Assembly (NCBI GenBank): GCA_044375555.1 | Contig: JBILML010000013.1 | Span: 5,581-69,580 of the forward strand | Direction of reading: 5' to 3' | Length of the DNA stretch: 64,000 nucleotides | From: UBA967 sp044375555 | GTDB taxonomy: Bacteria > Verrucomicrobiota > Verrucomicrobiia > Chthoniobacterales > Terrimicrobiaceae | In this document: in pieces, positions 7,991 to 17,232 of the stretch | Numbering within the stretch: position 1 is the first letter of the stretch | Layout: every line of letters starts with the position of its first letter | Notes under the pieces: model-generated | The model's input: the letters and a program-made list of their open reading frames with translations, nothing else | Databases searched by the model: none | Told to the model about the DNA's origin: nothing | Made by a program: the position numbers and the translations under genes

Positions 7991-9301
7991 CTAAAAGCGA
8001 GGGGTGGCTTGCAGGAAGCCTTGAATTATTTGGACGGTGCGATGGGTGGCGCTGCGGTGGATTTCAAGACAGGCCGCTGCGGATTGGACCATCGACTGGC
8101 GGAGTTCGGGAGAGCGGAGGAGTTGATCTAAGGCGGATTCCAGGGATTCCGCATCGCGCACTTCCATGGCCCCCTTGGCTTTTAAAAAGGAGGAAACGAG
8201 TGAGGCGAAATTCTGCATGTTCGGTCCGAAAACAACGGGCACTCCAGCAGCAACTGCCTCGGCAGGATTTTGGCCGCCCTCCGCCAGCAGGCTTTTTCCG
8301 ATAAAGACGACGGAGGCGCATCGATACCAATTTGCCAACTCGCCGGTGGTGTCCACGAGCAGGAGATCGGGCTTTTCGATGGGGCTTGAATCGGTTCTTC
8401 GGGCCACTTTAAGGCCTCGCTGTTGAAGTTGCGCGGCGACATCGTTGGATCTCTCCTGATGGCGCGGGACGATGATCAAAAACAAGTTTGGGTGAGCCTT
8501 TCGGAGATTTTGGTAAACCTCCGAAACAAGGAGTTCCTCGCCCTCGAAAGTGCTCCCGGCAACGATCGTCGGGCTTCCTCGAGTAACGCCCAGTGATTCA
8601 AGAACCGGCCAAAAATCCCGCTCAGGCCGAGGGGCGGCGGCGGCATCGTCGAATTTGATGCTGCCTGTGACTTGGAGCTTGGAGGGTTCCACTCCTAAGG
8701 AAATCCAGCGTTCCTTGTCGCTTGGCTCTTGAAGGCAAAGGGTGCTCATTTGGTTGAAAATCGGGGCAGCAATCCAACGGAGTTTTTGAAAGCGGGCTTC
8801 GGAACGGCGCGAAAGCCGGGCATTCACCAGCACGACCGGACAATTGATTTTCTTGGCTTCACAAACGCAATTCGGCCAGACCTCCGCTTCGACAAGGATC
8901 AAAACTCGCGGGCGGATCAATCGCATGGCCCGCCGGGCGACCGGGTAGAAATCCACGGGATTGTAGATGGGCTCAAGCCATGAGGTTTTGCGTGTGGCGG
9001 CGAGTTTGAAGCCGGTGGAGGTGGTCGTGGAGAGGACGAACTCCAAAGAGGAATCGGATTCGCGAAGGGCTTGGATGAGCTTCATCGCGATGTTCACCTC
9101 GCCGACGCTTACCGCATGAATCCAGATGCGGCCTGTGCCGGCGATCTTCCGCTCCACGCCCTCGGAATAAATGGCGAAGCGTTGCCAGAATTTGTGGCGG
9201 TATTTTCCACGCCGAATCATTCGAAGAAGGAATCCCGGGAGCAGCAGGAGCAGGACGATCGGGAAGAGAAGATTATATAGGAGACGAATCCAGAAGATCA
9301 T
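7991..9301 (-). CDS. waaA: 3-deoxy-D-manno-octulosonic acid (Kdo) transferase
   Basis: A 436-residue inner-membrane glycosyltransferase that attaches Kdo to lipid A precursors. An N-terminal membrane anchor (residues about 5-25) is followed by IWIHAVSVGEVN, which carries the conserved catalytic Glu. The C-terminal GT-B half carries VVFGPNMQNFASLVSSFL. The start overlaps the end of rsmD by 4 bases, so the two are co-translated. Together with kdsD, gmhA and the MsbA-like gene elsewhere in the window it shows a lipopolysaccharide outer membrane. Confidence 0.93.
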   Translation of the reverse strand: MIFWIRLLYNLLFPIVLLLLLPGFLLRMIRRGKYRHKFWQRFAIYSEGVERKIAGTGRIWIHAVSVGEVNIAMKLIQALRESDSSLEFVLSTTTSTGFKLAATRKTSWLEPIYNPVDFYPVARRAMRLIRPRVLILVEAEVWPNCVCEAKKINCPVVLVNARLSRRSEARFQKLRWIAAPIFNQMSTLCLQEPSDKERWISLGVEPSKLQVTGSIKFDDAAAAPRPERDFWPVLESLGVTRGSPTIVAGSTFEGEELLVSEVYQNLRKAHPNLFLIIVPRHQERSNDVAAQLQQRGLKVARRTDSSPIEKPDLLLVDTTGELANWYRCASVVFIGKSLLAEGGQNPAEAVAAGVPVVFGPNMQNFASLVSSFLKAKGAMEVRDAESLESALDQLLRSPELRQSMVQSAAACLEIHRSATHRTVQIIQGFLQATPRF

Positions 9302-9849
9302 CGCGTGGCGAGGTAGAGGATTTCGCTGCCGCCGTAGCGACGGGACTTCACGAGATCGAAGAGCGATTCAGGGGGGATTTTCGTGTTGGCATTTTTTTCC
9401 AAAACAAAAAGCCCGCCGGGCTTGAGGGCGGCGGCGAGTTTGGCGGATGTCACGAGTGCAGCGGCGTGGTCTGTGTCATCTGGTTTTTTCGAGTAGGGAG
9501 GGTCAGCGAAAATGAGGTCGTAGCTCGCCTCGCTCGCATAAAGATCAAGGAATCGGTAGGCATCGACGGTCTGGATGCTTCCGTCCACTCCGGCCATGCG
9601 AAGGTTTTCTTGGATGCATCGGGAGCAGGAGGCGTTGCTATCCACAAAAACGGCTTTGGCTGCTCCGCGGCTGAGCGCCTCGATTCCCATAGCTCCGGAG
9701 CCCGCGAAGAGATCAAGGACGCTTGCGTCAGGAACAAGGTCGCCAAGGCTCGAAAAAATTGCCGCTCGCACTCGGTCCATCGTGGGACGCAACCCGTCGG
9801 GGGGGGCTTTGAGTGGGCGTCCGCCCGCGCTGCCGGCAATAATCCGCAT
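9298..9849 (-). CDS. rsmD: 16S rRNA (guanine(966)-N(2))-methyltransferase
   Basis: A 183-residue Rossmann-fold methyltransferase that modifies G966 of 16S rRNA in the small subunit. It starts MRIIAGSAGGRPL, then has RPTMDRVRAAIFSSL, the SAM-binding VLDLFAGSGAMGIEALSRG and the catalytic FADPPY motif, all in the order expected for RsmD. It sits 7 bases downstream of an AsmA-like gene and overlaps waaA by 4 bases, making a three-gene minus-strand operon. Confidence 0.92.
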   Translation of the reverse strand: MRIIAGSAGGRPLKAPPDGLRPTMDRVRAAIFSSLGDLVPDASVLDLFAGSGAMGIEALSRGAAKAVFVDSNASCSRCIQENLRMAGVDGSIQTVDAYRFLDLYASEASYDLIFADPPYSKKPDDTDHAAALVTSAKLAAALKPGGLFVLEKNANTKIPPESLFDLVKSRRYGGSEILYLATR

Positions 9850-9856
9850 TCGAAAA

Positions 9857-11302
9857 TCAGGGGGCGGAATTCGCCTCGGAAGCGGGTTTGTTTTTCTGTT
9901 TCTGAGGAGTGCGAAGAAGGTTTTTCAGAAGTCCTCCCACATCCTGGCCGATCCGTAGCCCGACCATTTTATCAAGCAAGTCGCTCTTCGGGCGGTCGAG
10001 CGATCCGGTGATCGAGAATGGCATGTGTGTGTAGCCTTCTGTTTCGGAGGGTTGGAAATTTTTCCCAAGGAGGCCGTGAGTTTCCTTGCGGAGTTTATCG
10101 TTCACATGGAGTCGGGCATTCATGTCGAGGTCGCCGTTGAATCCGGCGGTGCCCGTGGCATCGATCATGAGATTCTCCGAGGTGAGTTGAAGCTCCTCAA
10201 CGGTCACACGGCTGTCGCGGATGGAGAAAACGGCCTCGGCATTTTTGAGTGCCAGCATCCGCAATTCGTCCACGCGGAGGAGTTCGCCGAGTTGGCGGAT
10301 CAATTCGATGGGCTCCATGCGGGCTTCGAGCAAATTCACTTCGGCGGTGCCGTGGAAGCTCTCAGGTTTTCCAGCCATTCCTTCGAGGGCGATTTTGGCA
10401 TTGAGCGAGCCTTGAGCGCCGTTGGCATTGACCCCGGAGTCGGCGATGAGTTTTTGGAGTGAGGCGTTGGCGACTTGGCCGGTGAATCCAAAGGAATTGT
10501 CGGGCAGCCATTCCAACTGCCCGGTTAGAGGTCCATCGGCCAAGGTCGCTTGGATGTCCGGAAGACTCAAATGTCCCGAGTCCCATTCGAATTTTCCCGA
10601 AAAATCGCGACTATTGATCGAGTCCCAAAGCGCTGCGCGGGCGATTCGGTAGCTGCCCTTGAATTGTTTTTTAACATGGTGGCCTGCACTCACAAACACG
10701 CCCTCGATTTGGAGGATTTTTTTCCCGTTCGTGTTGAAAAAAGCCGCCCGGCCGTTTTGAACATGGAAAGCTTCGATTTGTGCCGGAGGCATCTGCTGGC
10801 GGGGCTTGAGCGGCGAGGAAGGGAGTTGAGTTTGAACAAGACCGGAGGCATCGCCTGGAAGGTGATCCGAGGGGAGGGCGGTCAAGACTGGCGATTCGTT
10901 TGCCGGCACGGGTTCAGGTGGCTCAGCTTGGGGTTTATTTTGGGGCTCAGCCTGGCGAATCGCGAGGGTGGGGGAGAGGAAGGAGAGGTTTTTTACGACC
11001 AAACGACCTTGGGCCAATGCGAAAAGGTCGAGACGGAGGTGGATTTTTTGAACTTCCAGAATGGGAAACTTGAATCCGCTGGGACCGGGAATTGTCAGGC
11101 CCGCAATCGTCAGGCCAGACCAGGGCGTGTAGTAAGTCTGACGAATCTGGGCTGGAGCCCCGACTTCTCGCGAAATCGTATCGCGAAGTCGCGTTTGCAC
11201 GGCTCCGGATTGAAGGTAGATGTTCACGAACAAAACCGCGGCGGCCCACAAAATGAGGAGTCCGCCAACTCCGATCAGAATTGGCTTGGCAATTGGATGC
11301 AC
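9857..11302 (-). CDS. AsmA-like envelope protein
   Basis: A 481-residue protein with one N-terminal membrane anchor (residues about 8-28), followed by a long beta-rich region with features of the AsmA superfamily: WSGLTIAGLTIPGPSGFK near the start and repeated 'GLNGDLDMNARL' type strands near the C-terminus. AsmA-like proteins bridge inner and outer membranes and are linked to lipid transport and outer-membrane assembly. A proline-rich insert lies at about residues 120-165. It heads the operon with rsmD and waaA, which fits an envelope role. The exact substrate is not known. Confidence 0.75.
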   Translation of the reverse strand: MHPIAKPILIGVGGLLILWAAAVLFVNIYLQSGAVQTRLRDTISREVGAPAQIRQTYYTPWSGLTIAGLTIPGPSGFKFPILEVQKIHLRLDLFALAQGRLVVKNLSFLSPTLAIRQAEPQNKPQAEPPEPVPANESPVLTALPSDHLPGDASGLVQTQLPSSPLKPRQQMPPAQIEAFHVQNGRAAFFNTNGKKILQIEGVFVSAGHHVKKQFKGSYRIARAALWDSINSRDFSGKFEWDSGHLSLPDIQATLADGPLTGQLEWLPDNSFGFTGQVANASLQKLIADSGVNANGAQGSLNAKIALEGMAGKPESFHGTAEVNLLEARMEPIELIRQLGELLRVDELRMLALKNAEAVFSIRDSRVTVEELQLTSENLMIDATGTAGFNGDLDMNARLHVNDKLRKETHGLLGKNFQPSETEGYTHMPFSITGSLDRPKSDLLDKMVGLRIGQDVGGLLKNLLRTPQKQKNKPASEANSAP

Positions 11303-11338
11303 GGCGTGAAGCTACGACCTTTTCCGAGAAAGTGAAGT

Positions 11339-12202
11339 GTGAATAAGACGCTCGTTATCCTAAATCCAGCGGCCCGCAGTGATAAAGCGGCTCGCTTTCA
11401 AAAGCAGATTCGCGACCTCTCGGCAGACTTCGTTTTGCACACGACTTCCGAATTCGGTGAAGCACGCCGTGTCGCGTCTCAAGGAGTGGTAGACGGGTTT
11501 GAAACGATCGTCGCCGCGGGTGGCGACGGCACCATTAATGAAGTGGTGAATGGCTTGGGCGGGTCAACCGTCCGCCTTGGCATCCTGCCCGTGGGCACGG
11601 TGAATGTCTTGGCGCAGGAAATCGGCTTGCCGCAGGGAAACCTGCGAGAAGCTTGGAGGATCATCGAACAGGGCAAAACCATCGCCCTCGATCTCCCGAT
11701 GGCCAATGGCCAATATTTCATCCAACTCGCCGGCGTGGGCCTGGACGCGGAAGTCGTTCGCCGCACCACCACGGATTTGAAAAAAACTTTCGGACCGCTG
11801 AGCTACATATTGTCGTTGATCCAAATCGCCTCGGCGCGCCCACCCAAGCTCATCCTCGAAACGGAAGGTTGGCCACCGCGCGAGGGATGCTTTGCTTTGA
11901 TTGGAAATGGCCGACTATACGGGGGCCCGTTCCCGCTTTTTAAACGGGCGAGTTCGAGTGATGGACTTCTCGATGTCGTGGTTTTTAAAAACCAAAGCCA
12001 CTGGGATGTGGTGCGCTACTTTCAAGCGATCGCCTTCGGAAAACACGAGGAGTTGCCCGATGTGGAGTATTTTCAGACGCCCTCGCTCCGGGTGAGTGGA
12101 CCTGAGGGGGTGCCGGTCGAGTTGGACGGCGAGTTGGCGGGGGCGGTGCCTTGTGAGTTCCGCATTTCGCCGACGAAGCTGAATGTGATCGCTCCGGTTT
12201 AG
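11339..12202 (+). CDS. Diacylglycerol/lipid kinase family protein
   Basis: A 287-residue protein of the DagK/YegS lipid-kinase family. LVILNPAAR lies at the N-terminus, the nucleotide-binding AAGGDGTINEVVNGL near residue 60, and GILPVGTVNVLAQEIGLP after it. The C-terminal beta-domain ends with ELDGELAG. Such enzymes phosphorylate diacylglycerol or related lipids at the inner membrane. The start is a GTG 36 bases from the divergent AsmA-like gene, so both promoters must share very little space. The end overlaps nadB on the other strand by 4 bases. Confidence 0.85.
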   Translation: MNKTLVILNPAARSDKAARFQKQIRDLSADFVLHTTSEFGEARRVASQGVVDGFETIVAAGGDGTINEVVNGLGGSTVRLGILPVGTVNVLAQEIGLPQGNLREAWRIIEQGKTIALDLPMANGQYFIQLAGVGLDAEVVRRTTTDLKKTFGPLSYILSLIQIASARPPKLILETEGWPPREGCFALIGNGRLYGGPFPLFKRASSSDGLLDVVVFKNQSHWDVVRYFQAIAFGKHEELPDVEYFQTPSLRVSGPEGVPVELDGELAGAVPCEFRISPTKLNVIAPV

Positions 12203-13791
12203 ACCCGCCGCATGAGCGTGTCGCGAAGGAACCGGCGGTCGTCGCGCTCGGGGTAATCGAGCGTGAAGTGCAGGCCGCGGCTTTCTTTGCGACTCAGTGC
12301 GCAATCCACCACCAGCGAGGCGACGGTGACAAGGTTGCGGAGTTCGAGAAGGTCGGTGGTCACTTTGAAATTCCAGTAAAACTCCTGCACCTCGGCGTGG
12401 AGATTCCGGAGTCGTGTCGCAGCGCGTTGGAGTCGCTTGTCGGTGCGGACGATCCCGACATAGTCCCACATGAGGCGACGCACTTCTTCCCAGTTGTGAG
12501 AGATCACCACGAGTTCATCGACATCTTGAACTTCGCCGGAGCGCCATTCCGGAAGGGAAATTTCAACCCGCTCGCGCTTGCCCCGTGTGGATTTTTCAAA
12601 GGCCCGGTGCGCCGCAACAAGTCCCTCAAGCAGGGAATTGCTGGCGAGTCGGTTCGCCCCATGGAGACCGGTGCAGGCCACCTCGCCGATTGCGAATAGC
12701 CCGCGAATCGATGTCTCTCCATTCACATCGGCTTTCACGCCGCCGCATTGGTAATGGGCCGCAGGAACCACTGGGATGGGAGATTTTGTGATGTCGAGGC
12801 CAGCTTGCAGGCAGGTTTCGTAAATTGTCGGGAAGCGAGACCGGATGAAGTCCGCCGGCTTGTGTGTGATATCGAGGTAAACACACTTTGCACCGCTACG
12901 TTTCATCTCCGCATCGATCGCGCGAGCCACGATGTCACGAGGAGCCAGTTCCTTTTGCGGGTTGTGATGCTCCATGAAACGCTGTCCGCGTTCGTTGATC
13001 AGAATGCCGCCTTCGCCGCGCACGGCTTCGGAAATCAGGAAGGATTTGATCGAGGGGTGGTAGAGGCAAGTGGGATGGAATTGGACGAATTCCATATTCG
13101 CAATCACCGCCCCGGCACGCCAAGCCATGGCAACGCCGTCGCCGGTCGCGACATCGGGATTTGTTGTATAGAGATAGACTTTTCCGCATCCCCCCGTGGC
13201 GGCCACGGTCACATCGGATCGCAGGGTTTCCACGATGCCGTTCGCCTCATTGAGCACATAGACACCGAGGCAACTATTCTCCATGGCGTAGCCGAGTTTT
13301 CCGGTGGTGATGAAATCCACGGCCATGTGGTTTTCCATCACTTCGATTCGGGGATGCTCGGCGATGCGCTCGAGAAGTCGGGTTTCAATCTCTCGCCCGG
13401 TGGCGTCGCGTGCATGCAGGATGCGGCGTTTCGTATGCCCGCCTTCCCGCCCGAGATCAGGCTCCATCGTGCCATTGCCATTTTCTCTTTGATCAAAATG
13501 AACGCCAAGCCCGGTGAGTTCCGCAATCCGTGTGGGACCTTCGGTGACAATCGAGCGAACGACATCCTCGTGGCAAAGCCCTGCTCCTGCGGCCAGCGTG
13601 TCGCGCACATGGAGGTCGAACGAATCCTCGCCGGTCATCACACAAGCCACGCCGCCTTGGGCCCAGGCTGTGTTTGAGTCCGAGGAAGAGCGTTTCGTAA
13701 CGATCGCGACGGATCCTTTTTGTGCGGCTTTCAGCGCGAAGGACAAACCCGCAATGCCACTGCCAAGGACGATAAAATCAAATTCCCTCAT
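12199..13791 (-). CDS. nadB: L-aspartate oxidase
   Basis: A 530-residue flavoprotein that oxidises L-aspartate to iminoaspartate, the first step of de novo NAD synthesis. The FAD-binding GSGIAGLSFALKA lies at the N-terminus and SSDSNTAWAQGGVA follows. The active-site region HPTCLYHP and the RGEGGILINERGQRF segment are present, as is the family C-terminal helical domain. It overlaps panC by 4 bases, so cofactor genes for NAD and CoA are coupled. No nadA or nadC is in the window. Confidence 0.93.
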   Translation of the reverse strand: MREFDFIVLGSGIAGLSFALKAAQKGSVAIVTKRSSSDSNTAWAQGGVACVMTGEDSFDLHVRDTLAAGAGLCHEDVVRSIVTEGPTRIAELTGLGVHFDQRENGNGTMEPDLGREGGHTKRRILHARDATGREIETRLLERIAEHPRIEVMENHMAVDFITTGKLGYAMENSCLGVYVLNEANGIVETLRSDVTVAATGGCGKVYLYTTNPDVATGDGVAMAWRAGAVIANMEFVQFHPTCLYHPSIKSFLISEAVRGEGGILINERGQRFMEHHNPQKELAPRDIVARAIDAEMKRSGAKCVYLDITHKPADFIRSRFPTIYETCLQAGLDITKSPIPVVPAAHYQCGGVKADVNGETSIRGLFAIGEVACTGLHGANRLASNSLLEGLVAAHRAFEKSTRGKRERVEISLPEWRSGEVQDVDELVVISHNWEEVRRLMWDYVGIVRTDKRLQRAATRLRNLHAEVQEFYWNFKVTTDLLELRNLVTVASLVVDCALSRKESRGLHFTLDYPERDDRRFLRDTLMRRV

Positions 13792-14624
13792 GGCATCGCA
13801 GGGAGCGCAATGTTGTCGATCAATCGCGCCTTTCCGAGAAACACGGCGGCAGCCAATCGGCCTTCCGTGCGGCGTTGGCGCAAGGGTTGAAGGGTTTGAG
13901 CATCGATGGCTTCGATGTAATCAATGCGAGTGCCGGGGATTTTGGTGATGAGCTTCACGGCCTCCGAGACCACTTTGACGGGTGTGAGTTTTTGGGAGGC
14001 TGACTGCAGGGCGGCATAGATTTGTGGGGCGAGTTGGCGTTCGGCCTCGGTCAAATAGGCGTTGCGGGAACTTGCAGCGAGGCCGTCGGGTTCGCGCACC
14101 GTGGGGCAGGGGATGATCTCCAGTTCGAAATCCAAGTCGCGGACCATCCGACGAATGATCGCCAACTGCTGCCAGTCCTTTTCGCCAAAAATCGCATGGG
14201 TGGGTGAGACGATATGGAAAAGTTTGGCGACAATGTTGCAAACGCCGGAAAAGTGACCGACACGGGAACGGCCGCACAGGACCGATGAAAGGGATGTTTC
14301 GTTAATCGAAACGCTCGCTTCCGGGGGATACATCTCGGTGACACTCGGCAGAAAAACCGCGTCAGCACCCGCATCCCGGCAGGTTTTTAAGTCATTTCTC
14401 AAGGGCCTCGGATACGCTGAGAAATCCTCCTTAGGGCCAAATTGCGTGGGGTTCACAAAAATCGATACAAGAACCGTGCCGCCCTTTCCTGCAATTCGGT
14501 GAGCCCTACGAATCAATGCCGCATGGCCGTGATGGAGTGCTCCCATGGTCGGAACGAAAACGACTCTTCCCTTGAGTAAACGACGGCATTTTCTGACCTG
14601 CGAAATGCTCTTGAGCGTCTTCAA
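13788..14624 (-). CDS. panC: Pantothenate synthetase
   Basis: A 278-residue enzyme that condenses pantoate and beta-alanine with ATP to make pantothenate, the CoA precursor. The HxGH nucleotide-binding motif is in PTMGALHHGHAALI. FVNPTQFGPKEDF and FGEKDWQQLAIIRRMV bind substrates. The length is normal. It is translated just before nadB. The 42 bases between it and secG show no obvious terminator. Confidence 0.94.
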   Translation of the reverse strand: MKTLKSISQVRKCRRLLKGRVVFVPTMGALHHGHAALIRRAHRIAGKGGTVLVSIFVNPTQFGPKEDFSAYPRPLRNDLKTCRDAGADAVFLPSVTEMYPPEASVSINETSLSSVLCGRSRVGHFSGVCNIVAKLFHIVSPTHAIFGEKDWQQLAIIRRMVRDLDFELEIIPCPTVREPDGLAASSRNAYLTEAERQLAPQIYAALQSASQKLTPVKVVSEAVKLITKIPGTRIDYIEAIDAQTLQPLRQRRTEGRLAAAVFLGKARLIDNIALPAMP

Positions 14625-14666
14625 GGAGTCTGGGGAATTTTCAACGGCTCGGCGGCCCGAAATGCC

Positions 14667-15197
14667 TTAATTCAGGGGTGTCGCGGCGGGAGCTTCTACA
14701 GGAGCTTCGGGAGTCGCCGCTGGTGTGGCTGCTGGAACCTCGACAGGAGCAATAGCAGTGACTTCAGGCGTGCTCGCTGGAGTTTCTGCGGGTGTCGCAG
14801 CGGGTGCCTCTGTTGGGGTTGAGACAGGAGTTTCTTGAGGTTTTTCCAATGCATTTTGGAGGCCCATCGCTGGAGTCGAATCTTCAGCGTTCTTGATGGG
14901 CGTGGCCACGGGTGTGGGTGCACTCAGGAGTTTCTTTTGAATCTCGGTTTTACCGCCCTGCATCTTGGCGGTCAGGATGGAAAGTAGAAGGGTGATTCCG
15001 AAAAAACCGATGGCCATCCAGGTCGTGAATCGTGCGAGGACATTGGTGGTCTGCGAGCCGAAGACATTGTCTGTAATTCCCCCACCAAACGCGGACCCGA
15101 GACCCTCGCTACGCGGTCTTTGCATCAGGACCACCAGCACGAGCATTAAGCAAACGATGACATGCAAAGTCACCAAAATAGGCATTAAAATCGACAT
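14667..15197 (-). CDS. secG: SecG translocase subunit with a long Pro/Thr/Ala-rich tail
   Basis: The first ~80 residues are a normal SecG: a membrane helix (VTLHVIVCLMLVLVVLMQ), the cytosolic loop with GLGSAFGG, and a second helix (TTWMAIGFFGITLLLSIL). SecG assists SecYE in protein export. The remaining ~95 residues are low complexity, with many ATP/TP repeats (for example ETPASTPE), and would lie on the outer face of the membrane. Ordinary SecG proteins are 70-110 residues, so the tail is an addition. The 112 bases to the divergent acyl-CoA ligase gene hold the promoters. Confidence 0.88.
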   Translation of the reverse strand: MSILMPILVTLHVIVCLMLVLVVLMQRPRSEGLGSAFGGGITDNVFGSQTTNVLARFTTWMAIGFFGITLLLSILTAKMQGGKTEIQKKLLSAPTPVATPIKNAEDSTPAMGLQNALEKPQETPVSTPTEAPAATPAETPASTPEVTAIAPVEVPAATPAATPEAPVEAPAATPLN

Positions 15198-15309
15198 AAA
15201 AGAACGCGAAGGAGTAGTGAGCTGGGTCCCTCAAGTAAAGCTCTGATTCGATATGGAAAGGCGTTGAAACGAACTGACAAATCCGAACGTGACGATTACT
15301 TGATTCGGG

Positions 15310-17220
15310 ATGTCCGATAATAAATACGGTGCCACTCTGGCCGAGGTTTTCGCCAATGCCGCTCGTCGCTACGACGGAATGCCCGCTTTTTGCAAAAAGG
15401 ACGGGGCTGGTGGTTTTCAGCCGATTTCCTTCCGTCAACTTTACGAAAAAGGGCTCGATCTCGCGACCTCCCTCATCGCCCTGGGTCTGGAAGCGAGGGA
15501 GCATGTGGCGATCATCGCCGACAATCGACTCGAGTGGATCATTTGCGACTACGGAATTCTTTTGGCGGGTGCGGCGGATGTTCCTCGAGGCACGGACATC
15601 ACCGATGCGGAGATGGTCTATATCCTCACGCACTCGGACGCCCGCGTGGTCTTTGTAGAAAACATGACGATTCTCCGTCGTGTTTTAGACCTCCGTCCTC
15701 AACTCCCGCACATCAGTGAGATCATTCTCATGGCCCATGGCGTGGAGGCTCCGGAAGGTGTGCGGCATTTGGAAAATCTCCTTGCAGATGGCGCGGCGCG
15801 GCGAGCTTCCGGATTCGATCCCGCCTTGGAGCGTGCTCGGGCTATCAAGCCGGACGACCTCTTCACGATTATCTACACATCTGGCACAACGGGGACTCCG
15901 AAGGGGGTTCAGCTCACGCACGCGAATATGTGCTCCCAGATCGAAAACCTCCCGCTCGAGCTGCGCCCCGGAGACCGCGCCCTCGCGATCCTGCCTATTT
16001 GGCACAGCTACGAACGCGTTTTTGAGATGCTCTGCATTTCCCGTGGCGTTGCGACGCACTACACGAATTTGAGATCCGTGGCGGAGGATTTGAAACTGGT
16101 GAAGCCCACGGTCATGGCTTCGGCTCCGAGGCTTTGGGAGAACCTCTATTTAAAAATCCTCGCGAATGTGAAATCCGCCCCGCCGGTGCGCCAGGCCTTG
16201 TTTCATCTCGCCTACGGAGCCACGCGCAATGTGAAGCGGGCTGAGAGATTCTTTCTCGGACAGCAACTCGACATGCATGGCCGGAAGTTCGGGGAGAATC
16301 TTCGGTTGGCCGTTCAGCACGCCGGGCTCTGGTTGATTTCGATCGTTCCAGCGAAGCTTCTCGATGGCCTCGTTCTGAAAAAACTCCGCGCCATCGTCGG
16401 CGGTGAATTTCGCGGGACCATTTCCGGAGGCGGGGCGCTTCAGCCGCATGTGGATGAGTTTTTCAACTTCATTGGCATCCCGGTGCTCGAAGGTTACGGC
16501 ATGACGGAGACATCGCCCGTGCTGGCCGTGCGGACTTGGAGCAACCTCGTAATTGGAACGGTTGGTCCGTTTTTTCCGCATACCGACATTCGGATCGTCG
16601 ATCTTGGCACAGGCGCGATTCTTTATCCGGATTCCACTCGTCCATTGGGAGGCCGTGGGCTTCGCGGGGAAATCCATGTGAAGGGCCCGCAAGTCATGCG
16701 CGGTTACTACAAAAACCCCGAGGCGACAGCGTTGGTGTTGCGCGATGGATGGATGAATACGGGAGACATCGGGATGGTGACGGCCAATGATTGTTTGAAA
16801 ATTCTCGGCCGTTCGAAGGACACGATTGTTCTGCTGAATGGCGAAAACATCGAGCCTGTGCCCATCGAGTCCCGACTCGTCGAGTCCGCGCTGGTCGATC
16901 AATGCATGGTGGTCGGTCAGGATCAGAAAGCTCTCAGCGTTTTGATTGTGCCTTCGTTCGAGCATTTCCGCCAAGCCGGAGTGAATACCACGAGCGCCTC
17001 AGAACTTCAGGCCAATGCCGAAGCACGGAGGTTGATGGAGGCGGACATTCGCCAACTCATCAACCACGAGAGGGGCTTCAAATCCTTCGAGCGGATTTCT
17101 GATTTTCGTTTCGTGCCGAAGCCCTTTGAGGTCGGTGAGGAAATGACGAATACCTTCAAACTCAAACGCCATGTCATCACGGAGAAGTATCGTCCGCTGA
17201 TCGAGTCGATGTATTCTTAA
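15310..17220 (+). CDS. Long-chain fatty-acid--CoA ligase (AMP-forming)
   Basis: A 636-residue adenylate-forming enzyme that activates fatty acids to acyl-CoA through an acyl-AMP. The phosphate-binding P-loop is IIYTSGTTGTPKG (about residue 195). The GYGMTETSP motif binds adenine. The C-terminal WMNTGDIG and LLNGENIEP segments form the mobile domain with the usual hinge. The N-terminal 'TLAEVFANAARRYDG' start is typical. An L,D-transpeptidase gene follows after 12 bases, perhaps on the same transcript. Confidence 0.9.
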   Translation: MSDNKYGATLAEVFANAARRYDGMPAFCKKDGAGGFQPISFRQLYEKGLDLATSLIALGLEAREHVAIIADNRLEWIICDYGILLAGAADVPRGTDITDAEMVYILTHSDARVVFVENMTILRRVLDLRPQLPHISEIILMAHGVEAPEGVRHLENLLADGAARRASGFDPALERARAIKPDDLFTIIYTSGTTGTPKGVQLTHANMCSQIENLPLELRPGDRALAILPIWHSYERVFEMLCISRGVATHYTNLRSVAEDLKLVKPTVMASAPRLWENLYLKILANVKSAPPVRQALFHLAYGATRNVKRAERFFLGQQLDMHGRKFGENLRLAVQHAGLWLISIVPAKLLDGLVLKKLRAIVGGEFRGTISGGGALQPHVDEFFNFIGIPVLEGYGMTETSPVLAVRTWSNLVIGTVGPFFPHTDIRIVDLGTGAILYPDSTRPLGGRGLRGEIHVKGPQVMRGYYKNPEATALVLRDGWMNTGDIGMVTANDCLKILGRSKDTIVLLNGENIEPVPIESRLVESALVDQCMVVGQDQKALSVLIVPSFEHFRQAGVNTTSASELQANAEARRLMEADIRQLINHERGFKSFERISDFRFVPKPFEVGEEMTNTFKLKRHVITEKYRPLIESMYS

Positions 17221-17232
17221 AGAAATTAGCCG

